Made by a program: the position numbers and the translations under genes. This document shows positions 24,730 to 35,436 of a stretch of DNA of 64,000 nucleotides, piece after piece. The DNA is taken from contig CAWBNB010000010.1 in NCBI GenBank assembly GCA_963789885.1, positions 248,001-312,000 of the forward strand. The letters run 5' to 3'. Below the pieces are notes generated by a model, which was given only the letters and a program-made list of their open reading frames with translations, was not told the DNA's origin and did not search any database. This DNA is from DATEDA01 sp963789885. Lineage in GTDB: Bacteria > Pseudomonadota > Gammaproteobacteria > Burkholderiales > SG8-39. How positions within the stretch are numbered: position 1 is the first letter of the stretch; each line of letters starts with the position of its first letter.

Positions 24730-25626
24730 CTACCGGAGCTGGGCGGCGAAACGCTCGGCGAGATAGTCGACGAAGAGCCGCACCTTAGCCGAGAGGTGCT
24801 TGCGGGTCGGGTACACCGCGTAGATCGGCGAGGGTGCCGCCGCGTAGTCCGGCAGCAGCGCGACGAGCCGTCCGGCGCGCAGCTCGTCGGTCACGATGAA
24901 ATCGGGCTCGAATGCGACGCCGGCACCGCGCGCCGCGAGCGCCGCGTTCAGGTCCCCGCTGTTCGAGTGCACCGGTCCCGAGACGCGCACGGTCTCCTCG
25001 CGGCCGTCGCGCCCGCGGAACCGCCACTGGCTGCGCGGCGACGCGTACTCGTAGGTGAAGCAGTCGTGCCGCGCGAGGTCCTGCGGCGTCGCCGGCGTCC
25101 CGCGCCGCGCGAGGTACTCCGGCGCGGCGCACGCGACGAGCCGGGTCTCGCCGAGCTTCCGGGCGACCAGGTTGTCGGAGCCGCCCCCGCCGATGCGGAT
25201 CGCAAGGTCGAAGCCCTCCTCGACCAGGTCGACGATGCGGTCGGAGAGCTGGACGTCGAACTTCACGCCCGGGTGCCGGGCGAGGAATGCTGCGATCGCC
25301 GGCGCAACCTCGCGCGTGCCGAAATTGAGCGAGGTCGTGAGGCGGATCGTGCCGCGCGGCGTGATCGCGGCCTTCGATGCCTCCTGCTCCGCCTCCTGCA
25401 GATCGTGCAGGAGCTGCACGGCGCGGCCGTAGAACGCCTGGCCGCTCTCGGTGAGGCTCAGCCGGCGCGTCGTGCGGTTGAGAAGTCGGGTCTGGAGATG
25501 GGTTTCGAGCTCCGCGACTTGCCGCGAGACCGCCGTCGTCGAGAGACCCAGTCGATCGGCAGCGCGAGAAAAGCTTCCCGACTCAACGACTTGAGCGAAA
25601 GCCCGGAGGGCGCTGAAGCGATCCAT
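24730..25626 (-). CDS. LysR family transcriptional regulator
   Basis: 298 residues. The N-terminal winged helix-turn-helix (FAQVVESGSFSRAADRLGLSTTAVSRQVAELE) spans residues 10-42, followed by the effector domain to about 295, with RGTIRLTTSLNFG and LVEEGFDLAIRIG. This is the DsdC/AaeR-like subgroup of LysR regulators. It is divergent from the doxX-dioxygenase pair (117-bp gap with a TCAC-N7-GTGA palindrome), its most likely target. Genes of this arrangement often respond to quinones or electrophiles, but the inducer here is unknown. Confidence 0.93.
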   Translation of the reverse strand: MDRFSALRAFAQVVESGSFSRAADRLGLSTTAVSRQVAELETHLQTRLLNRTTRRLSLTESGQAFYGRAVQLLHDLQEAEQEASKAAITPRGTIRLTTSLNFGTREVAPAIAAFLARHPGVKFDVQLSDRIVDLVEEGFDLAIRIGGGGSDNLVARKLGETRLVACAAPEYLARRGTPATPQDLARHDCFTYEYASPRSQWRFRGRDGREETVRVSGPVHSNSGDLNAALAARGAGVAFEPDFIVTDELRAGRLVALLPDYAAAPSPIYAVYPTRKHLSAKVRLFVDYLAERFAAQLR

Positions 25627-25638
25627 GAATCTCGATTA

Positions 25639-25653
25639 TCACGATTTTAGTGA
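25639..25653. promoter_or_regulatory. Candidate LysR binding site between LysR and doxX genes
   Basis: Dyad TCAC-GATTTTA-GTGA in a locally AT-rich stretch (ATTATCACGATTTTAGTGAA), 13 bp upstream of the LysR start and about 90 bp before the DoxX start. LysR regulators bind interrupted dyads of this size at divergent promoters. Assignment rests on position and symmetry only. Confidence 0.4.
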
Positions 25654-25743
25654 AAATCAATCAACTGTAGACCAGTTTATCCCTGAACGAGAGATGCCCA
25701 GACTGAGCGCCGTGGTCTCAACCCAACCTTTCAGGAGGCACAG

Positions 25744-26166
25744 ATGATCGACACTCGCACCGCTCCCTACGCCGCGCTCGTCCTGCGCATCGCCCTCGGC
25801 GTCATGTTCATCGCGCACGCGCTGCTCAAGTACTCCGTGTTCACCCTGCCCGGCACGGCGAAATTCTTCGAGTCGCTCGGGCTGCCCGGGCCGCTCGCGT
25901 ATCTGACGTTCTTCGCCGAGCTCGTCGGCGGCGCGCTGATCCTCGCCGGCGTCTATTCGCGCTGGGTTTCCGCCGCGCTCATCCCGATCCTCATCGGCGC
26001 GACCTGGGCCCACGCCGGAAACGGCTGGGTGTTCACCGCGGCGAACGGCGGCTGGGAGTACCCTGCGTTCCTGACGATCGTCGCGCTGGTCCAGGCGCTG
26101 CTCGGCGACGGCAAGTACGCGCTGTCCGAGCTGTTCGACCGCGCACCCGTAGCGCGCGCCGCGTGA
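25744..26166 (+). CDS. DoxX family membrane protein
   Basis: 140 residues with four predicted membrane segments: VLRIALGVMFIAHALLKY, LAYLTFFAELVGGALILAGVY, LIPILIGATWAH and FLTIVALVQALLG. The DoxX family comprises small inner-membrane proteins linked to respiration, quinone handling or thiosulfate oxidation. An AGGAGG ribosome site lies 6 bp before ATG 25744. The stop overlaps the next gene (GTGA), so it is co-translated with the DODA-type dioxygenase. A LysR gene is divergent. Confidence 0.9.
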   Translation: MIDTRTAPYAALVLRIALGVMFIAHALLKYSVFTLPGTAKFFESLGLPGPLAYLTFFAELVGGALILAGVYSRWVSAALIPILIGATWAHAGNGWVFTAANGGWEYPAFLTIVALVQALLGDGKYALSELFDRAPVARAA

Positions 26167-26180
26167 CGTCGAGCACCGCC

Positions 26181-26987
26181 ATGTCCACCCTGCCCACGGT
26201 ATTCATCTCCCACGGCTCGCCGATGCACGCGCTCGAGCCGGGCGCCGCCGGCGCGGCATGGGCGGGGCTCGCGCGGTCGCTGCCCCGGCCGCGCGCGATC
26301 CTGATCTCGTCGGCGCACTGGGAGACGAACGTGCCGATGCTCACCGGCAGCGCCCGGCCGGAAACGATCCACGATTTCTCGGGCTTCCCGGCGCCGCTCT
26401 ACCGCCTGCGCTACCCGGCGCCGGGCGATCCCGACGTCGCGCAGCGCGCCCGCGCGCTGCTCACCGACGCCGGGCTCACCGCCGCGATCGACGGCTGCCG
26501 CGGGCTGGATCACGGTGCGTGGTCGCCGCTCCTCTACATGTATCCGGAAGCGGACATTCCGGTCGTGCAGCTCTCGCTCCAGCCGGAGTTGGGTCCGCGG
26601 CACCATTACCGACTCGGGCGCGCCGTCGCGCCGCTCGCGGACGAGGGCGTGCTCATCGTCGGCTCGGGCCACATGACGCATAACCTGCGGGACTGGCTGC
26701 GCGGCGCGCGCGACGTGCCGCCCGCGCCCTATGCGCGGGAATTCCAGTCCTGGGTGCACGAACGCATCGAAGCGGGCGACCATGAAGCGCTGATCGAGTA
26801 CCGGAGCCGTGCGCCGCACGCGGTGCGCGCGCATCCGACCGACGAGCACTTACTGCCGCTCTTCTTCGCGCTCGGCGCCGCGGGCGAGGCGTCGCGCCCC
26901 GCGCGCGTCTACGACGCGATCGAGGGCGGCGCGCTGGCGATGGACGCCTACGCGTTCGAAGCCGTCGCGGTCACGGCTCGATCTTGA
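26181..26987 (+). CDS. Class III extradiol dioxygenase, DODA/YgiD type
   Basis: 268-residue LigB-fold non-haem metal dioxygenase of the 4,5-DOPA-extradiol type. Metal ligands expected for the family are His11 (ISHGSPM), His46 (SSAHWE) and His111 (DHGAWSPL), with a later AHPTDEHLLPL carrying the last His pair. It cleaves catechol-like rings between or beside hydroxyls. ATG 26181 is chosen for the good N-terminus MSTLPTVFISHG; GTG 26163, overlapping the DoxX stop, would add six residues. The 3' end overlaps the convergent TTT receptor gene by 17 bp. It forms a LysR/DoxX/DODA set, often involved in catechol or quinone detoxification. Confidence 0.9.
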   Translation: MSTLPTVFISHGSPMHALEPGAAGAAWAGLARSLPRPRAILISSAHWETNVPMLTGSARPETIHDFSGFPAPLYRLRYPAPGDPDVAQRARALLTDAGLTAAIDGCRGLDHGAWSPLLYMYPEADIPVVQLSLQPELGPRHHYRLGRAVAPLADEGVLIVGSGHMTHNLRDWLRGARDVPPAPYAREFQSWVHERIEAGDHEALIEYRSRAPHAVRAHPTDEHLLPLFFALGAAGEASRPARVYDAIEGGALAMDAYAFEAVAVTARS

Positions 26988-27933
26988 TGTTCGCGCTCTT
27001 GGCGATCGCCGCGTAGCGGTCCTGCTCGCGGCGCAGGAACTCCGCCATCTCGTCCGGCGTGTTCGACGCGACGTCCATGCCGAGGAAGAGATAGCGCTCC
27101 TTCAGGTCGTCGGCGTTGAGCGCCTTCCGGATCTCGCCCGCGAGGCGGGCGAGGATCTCCTTGGGCGTCCCGGGCGGCGCCATGTAACCGACCCACGCCG
27201 CGGCATCGTAATCGGCGAGGTCCGTCGCTTCCGCAAGCGTCGGCAGGTCGGGCAGCGCAGCCGTGCGCCGCTTCGTCGACACCCCGTAAGCCTTCAGCCG
27301 GCCCGCCTTGATGTGCGTCCCGGTCGCCGCGACCGTCTCGATCGTGTAGGCGATCTGGCCGTTCATGATGTCGGTCAGCGCGGGTACGGTGCCCTTGTAG
27401 GGGATGTGGCGCGCCTTGATCTGCGCCATCGAGTTGAAGAGCTCGACGAACATGTGCGCGGTCGCGCCGGTGCCCGAGGACGAGAAGGCGTACTTGTCCG
27501 GGTTGGCCCGGATGACGGCGATGAACTCCTTCGCGTTCGCCGCGGGGAAGGAGGGATTGACCACGAGCGCGAACGGCACGCGCGCGATCAGGCTGATCGG
27601 CGCGAGATCCTTGAGCGGATCGTAAGGCGGCTTCTGCAGCACCGGCATGATCGAGATCGGCCCGCTCGACGCGGCGAGCAGCGTGTAGCCGTCCGGCGCG
27701 GCCTTGACCACGGCGTCGGTCCCGATCTGCCCGCCCGCCCCCGGCCGGTTGTCGGCGACGAACGGCTGGCCGAGCGCCTGCGAGAGCTTGTCCGCGACGA
27801 GCCGCGCCGCGAGATCGGTCGCCTGGCCCGGCGGCCAGGGCACGACCACGCGCACGGTCCGGTTGGGATACTGCTGCGCCGCCGCCGCGCCCGCGAAGGC
27901 GAGCACGACGGCGAGAATCACCACACGCCTCAT
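26971..27933 (-). CDS. TTT-family (Bug) periplasmic substrate-binding protein, downstream of phaC operon
   Basis: About 320-residue receptor with signal peptide MRRVVILAVVLAFAGAAAAQ and the family start YPNRTVRVVVPWPPGQATDLAARL. Family blocks FVADNRPGAGGQIGTDAVVKAAPDGYTLL and IPYKGTVPALTDIMNGQI are present. ATG 27933 is preferred; GTG 27936 is in frame directly before it, with AGGAGG upstream. It follows the CoA-transferase gene by 22 bp and is probably the last gene of the TPP/ADH/PhaC/CoA-transferase run. The ligand may be the acid activated by that transferase; no tctAB genes are nearby. Confidence 0.92.
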   Translation of the reverse strand: MRRVVILAVVLAFAGAAAAQQYPNRTVRVVVPWPPGQATDLAARLVADKLSQALGQPFVADNRPGAGGQIGTDAVVKAAPDGYTLLAASSGPISIMPVLQKPPYDPLKDLAPISLIARVPFALVVNPSFPAANAKEFIAVIRANPDKYAFSSSGTGATAHMFVELFNSMAQIKARHIPYKGTVPALTDIMNGQIAYTIETVAATGTHIKAGRLKAYGVSTKRRTAALPDLPTLAEATDLADYDAAAWVGYMAPPGTPKEILARLAGEIRKALNADDLKERYLFLGMDVASNTPDEMAEFLRREQDRYAAIAKSANIKIEP

Positions 27934-27955
27934 CACTACCTCCTCCTCGACCCGG

Positions 27956-29896
27956 TCACTTCGCGCGGTGCGCTGCGGCGAACGTCTGCGCCTCGGCCCG
28001 CGTCTCGAACACGTGCGGCGCCATGCCGCGCCGCGACAACCCTTCGCCGAGCTTGGTCCGCAGGAACGCGCTCGTCGAATAGCGGGTCACAGTGTAACCG
28101 TACCGCTCGGCGAGGCTCCGGATCATCCCGAAGTAGCGCTCGGCGAGGCGGTCGTCCAGCCGGAAGTTGTCGTAGTTGACCACCACCGAGAACCCGGTCG
28201 GGAGCGGCCGATAGTACACATCGAGCACGTTGTGCATCCGGTCCACGTCGTCGCGGCTGCGAATCGAGTGCCCCTCGAGATTGAGGAACACCGTGTTGCG
28301 CTCGGCGTCGTAGCTCAGCCGCTCCGCGAAGTCCATCAGGAGCAGCGTGTCCTCGAGCCCCATCGGGTCGACGCCGAAGATCCGGCCGTCCATGGTCTTC
28401 GGCTCGCGCACGATCGGCGGGAAGCGCATGTGCGCGAGGATGTCGCGCGCGACGTCGATCCCGGGCGCGACCTCGACGAGCTCGAGCCCTTCCGGCGCCA
28501 GGCGGAACACGCAGCGCTCGGTCACGTACAGCACGGTCTTGCCGGCCTGCGCGGCCGCGAGCGCGCCGTTGAAGGTGATCTGCTCGACCGCCTCGACGAA
28601 CTTCGGGTGCTTCCCCTCGGTGACGATCTGCAGCTTGCCGTCGGCGACCCGCACCTCGAGGCCGCCGGCGGTGAGCGTCCCGGCGAACACGAGCTTGCGC
28701 GCGTTCTGGCTGATGTTGATGAAGCCGCCGGCGCCGGCGAGCTTCGGGCCGAAGCGGCTCACGTTGACGTTGCCCGCGCGGTCGGTCTGCGCCATCCCGA
28801 GCACCGCGAGGTCGAGCCCGCCGCCGTCGTAGAAGTCGAACTGCTGGTTCTGATCGATGATCGCGTCCGCGTTCACCGCCGCGCCGAAGTCGAGGCCGCC
28901 CTGCGGCACGCCGCCGATGACGCCCGGCTCGGCGGTGAGCGTGAAGTAGCTCGACAGCCCCTCCTCCGCCGCCACGGCCGCGACGCCCTCGGGCATGCCG
29001 ATGCCGAGGTTGACGACGCCCCCGAGCGGGAGCTCGAACGCGGCGCGGCGCGCGATGATCTTGCGCTCGTCGAGCGGCATCGGCGCCTGCGCGCCGAGCG
29101 GGGCGCGCGTCTCGCACGAGAACGCCGGGCTGTAGGGCGTCCCGTAGGTCTGCATGTGATCGGCGGCGCCCGCCACGACGACGCAGTCGACCAGTGCCCC
29201 GGGGATCACCACCTGCCGCGGATTCAGCGAGCCGGTCGCGGCGATGCGCTCCACCTGCACGATCACGAAGCCGCCCGAGTTCTTCGCCGCGGTGGCGATC
29301 GCGAGCGCGTCGAGCGTGAGCGCCTCGCGCTCCATCGTGACGTTGCCGGCGTCGTCCGCGGTCGTTCCGCGCAGCAGCGCGATGTTGATCGGAAACGCCT
29401 TGTAGTGCAGCCATTCGACGCCGTCGATCGCGTGCACGCGCACGAGATCCTCGACGGTGCGCGAATTGATCTTGCCGCCGCCGTGGCGCGGATCGACGAA
29501 CGTGCCGAGGCCGACCTTCGTGAACACGCCGGGCCGTCGGGCGCCGATGTCGCGGAAGAGCTGCGAGATGACGCCGAGCGGAAGGTTGTACGCCTCGATC
29601 CGGCCGTCCACCGCGAGCGCCGCGAGCTTCGGCACGAGCGACCAGTGCCCGCCGACCGCGCGCCGCACCAGGCCTTCGTGCGCGAGCCGGTTGAGGCCGC
29701 GGTCCTTGCCGTCGCCCGGCGCGGCCGCGAAGACGAACGTGAGGTCTTTCGGGCCGCCCGACTGCCGGAAGCGCGCCTCCAGAGCGCCGATCAGCGCCTC
29801 TGGCGTGCCGGTCCCTACGAAGCCCGAGAACGCGACCGTGTCGCCGTCGCGCACGAGCGCGAGGGCCTGGTCGGCGGTGGCGAGCTTGTGCTTGAT
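27956..29896 (-). CDS. Acyl-CoA:acetate/3-ketoacid CoA transferase (propionate-CoA transferase type), apparent ATC start
   Basis: About 646-residue class I CoA transferase with fused alpha and beta halves. N-terminal GDTVAFSGFVGTGTPEAL and GLGTFVDPRHGGGK mark the alpha half. The catalytic Glu is in TLTAEPGVIGGVPQGG, followed by QFDFYDGGGLDLAVLG and a C-terminal extension typical of propionate-CoA transferase relatives. It moves CoA between short acids, giving the organism CoA-thioesters of hydroxy or fatty acids. No ATG, GTG or TTG fits the N-terminus; the best start is ATC at 29896, 6 bp after AAGGGG, giving KHKLATADQAL. Internal GTG starts would remove conserved residues. It follows phaC by 14 bp. 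Confidence 0.88.
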   Translation of the reverse strand: MKHKLATADQALALVRDGDTVAFSGFVGTGTPEALIGALEARFRQSGGPKDLTFVFAAAPGDGKDRGLNRLAHEGLVRRAVGGHWSLVPKLAALAVDGRIEAYNLPLGVISQLFRDIGARRPGVFTKVGLGTFVDPRHGGGKINSRTVEDLVRVHAIDGVEWLHYKAFPINIALLRGTTADDAGNVTMEREALTLDALAIATAAKNSGGFVIVQVERIAATGSLNPRQVVIPGALVDCVVVAGAADHMQTYGTPYSPAFSCETRAPLGAQAPMPLDERKIIARRAAFELPLGGVVNLGIGMPEGVAAVAAEEGLSSYFTLTAEPGVIGGVPQGGLDFGAAVNADAIIDQNQQFDFYDGGGLDLAVLGMAQTDRAGNVNVSRFGPKLAGAGGFINISQNARKLVFAGTLTAGGLEVRVADGKLQIVTEGKHPKFVEAVEQITFNGALAAAQAGKTVLYVTERCVFRLAPEGLELVEVAPGIDVARDILAHMRFPPIVREPKTMDGRIFGVDPMGLEDTLLLMDFAERLSYDAERNTVFLNLEGHSIRSRDDVDRMHNVLDVYYRPLPTGFSVVVNYDNFRLDDRLAERYFGMIRSLAERYGYTVTRYSTSAFLRTKLGEGLSRRGMAPHVFETRAEAQTFAAAHRAK

Positions 29897-29910
29897 GGCC
29901 GGCCCCTTAG

Positions 29911-31494
29911 CTACCGCTCGCGCACGTAGCGACCCGGCGCCGGCTCGATCTCCCGGTAGCGCTTGTTCCCGAGCGCCGAACGCGCGGCGATCTTCGCCCC
30001 GCCGCGCGGCGCGAGCCAGGCGCTCCAGTGCGGCCACCAGCTGCCGGGCCGCGACTCCGCGGTGGCGAGCCACCGCTCCGCGTCGCCTCCCCGCTCCCCG
30101 CCAACCCAGTAGTTGCGCTTCTTGGCGGCTGGCGGGTTGACGATTCCGGCCACGTGTCCGCTCGCGCCGACCACGTACTCGACCTCGCCGCCGAGGAGGC
30201 GCGCGCTCGCGTACGTGCACTTCCACGGCACGATGTGGTCGTCGCGCGCCCCGAGCACGTAGGCGGGCATGTCGATCCTGCCCAGGTCGACCGGGGTCGC
30301 GCCGACTTTCAGGCATCCCGGCTTCGCGAGATTGTTCTCGAGGTACATGTTGCGGATGTAGTACAGGAACCATGCGCCCGGCAGGTTCGGCTGGTCGTTG
30401 GTCCAATAGAGAAGGTCGACGGTAGGCGCGTTCTCGCCTTTGAGATAGTTATTGACGACAGCGCTCCAGATGAACTCGTTCGCGCGCAGGCTCGCGAAGC
30501 TCATCCCGATCTCCGATCCGGAGACGACCCCGCCCGGCGGCAGCCCCGCCTCGCGCGCTTTCACGTACTCGCCGTCGATCAGCGTGCCGAGGTCGCCGGA
30601 GTCGCGATAGTCGAGGAGCGTCGCGAGCAGGGTCACGCTCGAGAGGCGTTCGTCGCCACGCGCCCGCATGACCGCGGTCGCGGCCGCGAGCAGCGCGCCG
30701 CCGACGCAGAAGCCGAGGGCGTTCAGCGTCGCGCCGCCGGCGATGTCGAGCGTCACGTCGACCGCCTTCAGCACGCCCTGGCTGACATAGTCCTCCCACG
30801 TGAGGCGGCCGAGCGCAGGCGGAGGATTGCACCATGACACCAGGAACACGGTATGGCCTTCGCTCGCGCAGTAACGGACGAACGAGTTGTCCGGCCGGAG
30901 ATCGAGCATGTAGTACTTGCTGATGCACGGCGGCACGATCAGCAGCGGGCGCTCGTACACTTTCTTCGCGAGCGGTGAGTACTGGATGAGTTGCATCACC
31001 TCGTTCTCGAACACCACCGCGCCCGGAGTCGTGGCCAGGTTCTTGCCGACCTCGAACGCCGCTTCGTCGGCAAGCGCGATGCGGCCCTTGCCGACGTCGG
31101 TGAAGAGGTTCCGCAGGCCGCGCGCGAGATTCTCGCCGCCGGTCGCCGCGGCGAGCTTCAATGCCTCGGGATTGGTCGCGGCGAAGTTCGCCGGCGAGAT
31201 CGCGTCGAGATAGCGGCGGGTGAAGAACAGGTGCTTCTCCCGCGCCTGGCCTTCGAGCTTCGAGGCCTCGGCGAGCTCCATCACGTAGCGGGAGTAGAGC
31301 AGGTACGACTGCCGCAGGTAGTCGAAGAACGGCTGCTCGGCCCACTCGGGCGCCTTGAACCGCCGGTCGGACGGCTCGGCGCTGATCACCGGCTCCTGCT
31401 TGCCGCCGGCGTTGAGCCGCCGCAACAGCTCCTGCTGCACCTCCCAGTAGCGGCGCTGGATCTGCAGCAGCTTGTCCTGGTCGGTCTCGGCCAT
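29911..31494 (-). CDS. phaC: Poly(3-hydroxyalkanoate) synthase, class I-like
   Basis: 527 residues. Polymerises (R)-hydroxyacyl-CoA into storage polyester at granules. The lipase-like box GFCVGG places the nucleophile at Cys263; the catalytic Asp is in GARDDHIVPW (418-419) and the His in ASGHVAGIVNPP (447), so the triad is complete. The N-terminal PFFDYLRQSYLLYSRY and the central RPLLIVPPCISKYYMLDL blocks are hallmarks of PhaC. It is somewhat shorter than the usual 560-600. ATG 31494 starts 14 bp after the upstream ADH gene; the longer open frame upstream runs through ADH and is not coding. No phasin, phaA or phaB gene is nearby. Confidence 0.94.
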   Translation of the reverse strand: MAETDQDKLLQIQRRYWEVQQELLRRLNAGGKQEPVISAEPSDRRFKAPEWAEQPFFDYLRQSYLLYSRYVMELAEASKLEGQAREKHLFFTRRYLDAISPANFAATNPEALKLAAATGGENLARGLRNLFTDVGKGRIALADEAAFEVGKNLATTPGAVVFENEVMQLIQYSPLAKKVYERPLLIVPPCISKYYMLDLRPDNSFVRYCASEGHTVFLVSWCNPPPALGRLTWEDYVSQGVLKAVDVTLDIAGGATLNALGFCVGGALLAAATAVMRARGDERLSSVTLLATLLDYRDSGDLGTLIDGEYVKAREAGLPPGGVVSGSEIGMSFASLRANEFIWSAVVNNYLKGENAPTVDLLYWTNDQPNLPGAWFLYYIRNMYLENNLAKPGCLKVGATPVDLGRIDMPAYVLGARDDHIVPWKCTYASARLLGGEVEYVVGASGHVAGIVNPPAAKKRNYWVGGERGGDAERWLATAESRPGSWWPHWSAWLAPRGGAKIAARSALGNKRYREIEPAPGRYVRER

Positions 31495-31508
31495 CGGCGC
31501 CGACGACT

Positions 31509-32633
31509 CTAGAACACGACGACCTGCCGGATCGCCTTGCCCTCGTGCAGGCGATCGAAGCCCTCGTTGATCTCCTCGAGCTTCAGCCGGCCGGTGAGCA
31601 GGCGGTCGACCGGCAGCCGCCCCTGGCGGAAGAGTGAGATGTAGCGCGGCAGGTCGCGCACCGGCACGCAGGTGCCGATGTAGCTGCCCTTGATCGTGCG
31701 CTCCTCGGCGACGAGGCCGACCTGGGGGAACGAGAAGTTCGCGCTCGGCGGCGGCAGGCCCGCGGTCACCGTGGTGCCGCCGCGGCGGGTGATCTTGTAC
31801 GCGAGCTCCATCGCCTTGACCGAGCCGGCGAGCTCGAACGCGAACTCGACGCCGCCCCCGGTCGCGGCGCGCACCTCGTCGGCGGTGGTGTCCTTGCGGG
31901 CATTGAACGTGTCGGTCGCGCCGAGCTTCTTCGCGAACTCGAGCTTGTCCTCGGCGAGGTCGATCGCCACCACGCGCGACGCACCGGCAGCGACCGCACC
32001 GATGAGCGACGCGAGGCCGACGCCGCCGAGACCGATCACGGCCACGGTCGCGCCCGCCGGAACCTTCGCGGTGTTGACCACGGCACCGACGCCGGTGAGC
32101 ACCGCGCACCCGAAGAGCGCGGCCTGATCGAGCGGCAGCTCGGGATCGATCTTGACGAGCGAGCGGCGCGAGACCGTCGCGTACTCGGCAAACGCCGACA
32201 CGCCGAGGTGATGGTTGACCGGCTCGCCCTTGCGCTTGAGACGCTTCGCCCCCGAGAGCAGCGTCCCTTTGGTGTTGGCCGCCGCGCCGGGCTCGCAGAG
32301 CGCCGGCCGCCCTTCCGAGCACGGCAGGCAGTGGCCGCAGCTCGGCACGAACACCATGACGACGTGGTCGCCCTTCTTCAGGTCGTCGACGCCCGGGCCG
32401 ACCTCCTCGACGATGCCGGCGGCCTCGTGGCCGAGCGCCATCGGCGTCGGGCGCGGGCGGTCGCCGTTGATCACGGAGAGATCGGAGTGGCACAGGCCGG
32501 CGGCGGCCATCTTCACCAGCACTTCGCCGTGCCCCGGGCCTTCGAGGTCGATCTCGTCGATCGAGAGCGGGCGCGACTTGGCGTAGGGCAGGCTCGCGCC
32601 CATCGCGTTGAGCACTGCAGCGCGAATCTTCAT
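31509..32633 (-). CDS. Zinc-dependent alcohol dehydrogenase (MDR superfamily)
   Basis: 374-residue medium-chain dehydrogenase. GHEAAGIVEEVG (around residues 67-78) holds the catalytic-zinc His/Glu, the structural-zinc Cys cluster is CGHCLPCSEGRPALCEPG, and the Rossmann motif GLGGVGLASLIGAV follows near 200. It oxidises alcohols or reduces aldehydes with NAD(P). It sits between the TPP enzyme (13 bp upstream) and phaC (14 bp downstream). It may reduce an aldehyde or oxidise a hydroxy compound feeding the CoA transferase; that is inferred from context only. Confidence 0.92.
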   Translation of the reverse strand: MKIRAAVLNAMGASLPYAKSRPLSIDEIDLEGPGHGEVLVKMAAAGLCHSDLSVINGDRPRPTPMALGHEAAGIVEEVGPGVDDLKKGDHVVMVFVPSCGHCLPCSEGRPALCEPGAAANTKGTLLSGAKRLKRKGEPVNHHLGVSAFAEYATVSRRSLVKIDPELPLDQAALFGCAVLTGVGAVVNTAKVPAGATVAVIGLGGVGLASLIGAVAAGASRVVAIDLAEDKLEFAKKLGATDTFNARKDTTADEVRAATGGGVEFAFELAGSVKAMELAYKITRRGGTTVTAGLPPPSANFSFPQVGLVAEERTIKGSYIGTCVPVRDLPRYISLFRQGRLPVDRLLTGRLKLEEINEGFDRLHEGKAIRQVVVF

Positions 32634-32646
32634 TGCGGATCTCCAG

Positions 32647-34278
<1,632 letters not shown>

Positions 34279-34451
34279 GCGGGTCTCCTGGGGCGGTGGG
34301 GCGCTGCCGTGCGCAGGGGCTGCCAATCTACTCCAACTGACCGGTGCGCGTGGCGTGCGGTTAGCGCACGTGGGCGAAGACGCCCGGGGCGCGTGTGATA
34401 GCATCGCCGCCCCGGCGCTGGGCCGCGACTCGGAGAACGCAGGAGGAGAAA

Positions 34452-35432
34452 ATGGGGTACCGGATGTTCAGACTCGTCGTCGGGGTCCTCCTGGCGACAT
34501 CGGGCGTCGCCTGGGGCCAGGAGACGAAGCTCCGCCTCGCCCATACCCAGCCCGACACCGATTCGCAGCACCTCGCGCTCGTGCAGTTCGCGAAGCTCGT
34601 GCGCGAGCGCACCGGCGGCCAGGTCGTCATCGAAGTGTTCCACGCCGGGCAGCTCGGCAACGACAACGCCATTCTCTCGGGAGTGCGCGGCGGAGTGATC
34701 GACTTCGCGCTCACCGGCAATCCGTTCTTCGCCGGCATCAATCCGCGGCAGAGCGCCCTCGACCTGCCGGGGATCATCCGCAGCTTCGGCCACGCCTACA
34801 AGGTGCTCGACGGCCCGATCGGCGCCGAGATCCGCACCGAGCTCGAGCAGTACAACTTCAAGGGCCTCGGGTTCCCCGAGATCGGCTTCCGCAACCTCAC
34901 CAACTCGCGCCGCCCGGTGGTGAAGCTCGAGGACGTGGCCGGCCTGAAGATCCGCACGACGCCCAACCCGTCGCACATGAAGGCGTTCCAGCTGCTCGGC
35001 GCCAACCCGGTGCCGATGCCCTACACCGAGGTGTTCACCGCGCTCGAGTCGCGCACGGTAGACGGGCAGGAAAACCCGATCACGCTGATCCAGTCGGCGA
35101 AGTTCTACGAGGTGCAGAAGTACTTGACGCTCACCCAGCACGCCTACACCACGGCGGTGTTCGTGATGAACCTGAAGAAATTCCAGTCGCTCTCCCCGGC
35201 GGCGCAGAAGGTGCTGGAAACCGCCGCGACGGAGGTCATCCGCGACCAGCGCGCCGCGAACCGGAAGATCGAGGCCGGTGATCTCGCCAAGCTGAAGGCG
35301 GAGGGGATGCAGATCGTCACGGACTTCCCCCGCGCCGAGTTCCGCGCCAAGGTCTACGGCGCGGTCAAGGCGGACTACGTCGCCAAGTTCGGGCCGGCGC
35401 TCGTCGACGCGATCGAGAAGACGCCCGACTGA
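34452..35432 (+). CDS. TRAP transporter substrate-binding protein (DctP type)
   Basis: 326-residue periplasmic receptor. Signal peptide MGYRMFRLVVGVLLATSGVAWGQ, then TKLRLAHTQPDTDSQHLALVQFAKLVRERTGG, typical of the DctP family that binds dicarboxylates or other organic acids. The carboxylate-binding Arg region is represented by KIRTTPNPSHMKAF, and the partner Asn/Glu region by RTVDGQENPITLI. The AGGAGGAG ribosome site lies directly before ATG 34452. No DctQ/DctM membrane genes adjoin it here; those at 62.0-63.9 kb belong to another receptor. It is divergent from the TPP/phaC operon. Confidence 0.93.
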   Translation: MGYRMFRLVVGVLLATSGVAWGQETKLRLAHTQPDTDSQHLALVQFAKLVRERTGGQVVIEVFHAGQLGNDNAILSGVRGGVIDFALTGNPFFAGINPRQSALDLPGIIRSFGHAYKVLDGPIGAEIRTELEQYNFKGLGFPEIGFRNLTNSRRPVVKLEDVAGLKIRTTPNPSHMKAFQLLGANPVPMPYTEVFTALESRTVDGQENPITLIQSAKFYEVQKYLTLTQHAYTTAVFVMNLKKFQSLSPAAQKVLETAATEVIRDQRAANRKIEAGDLAKLKAEGMQIVTDFPRAEFRAKVYGAVKADYVAKFGPALVDAIEKTPD

Positions 35433-35436
35433 ACGG

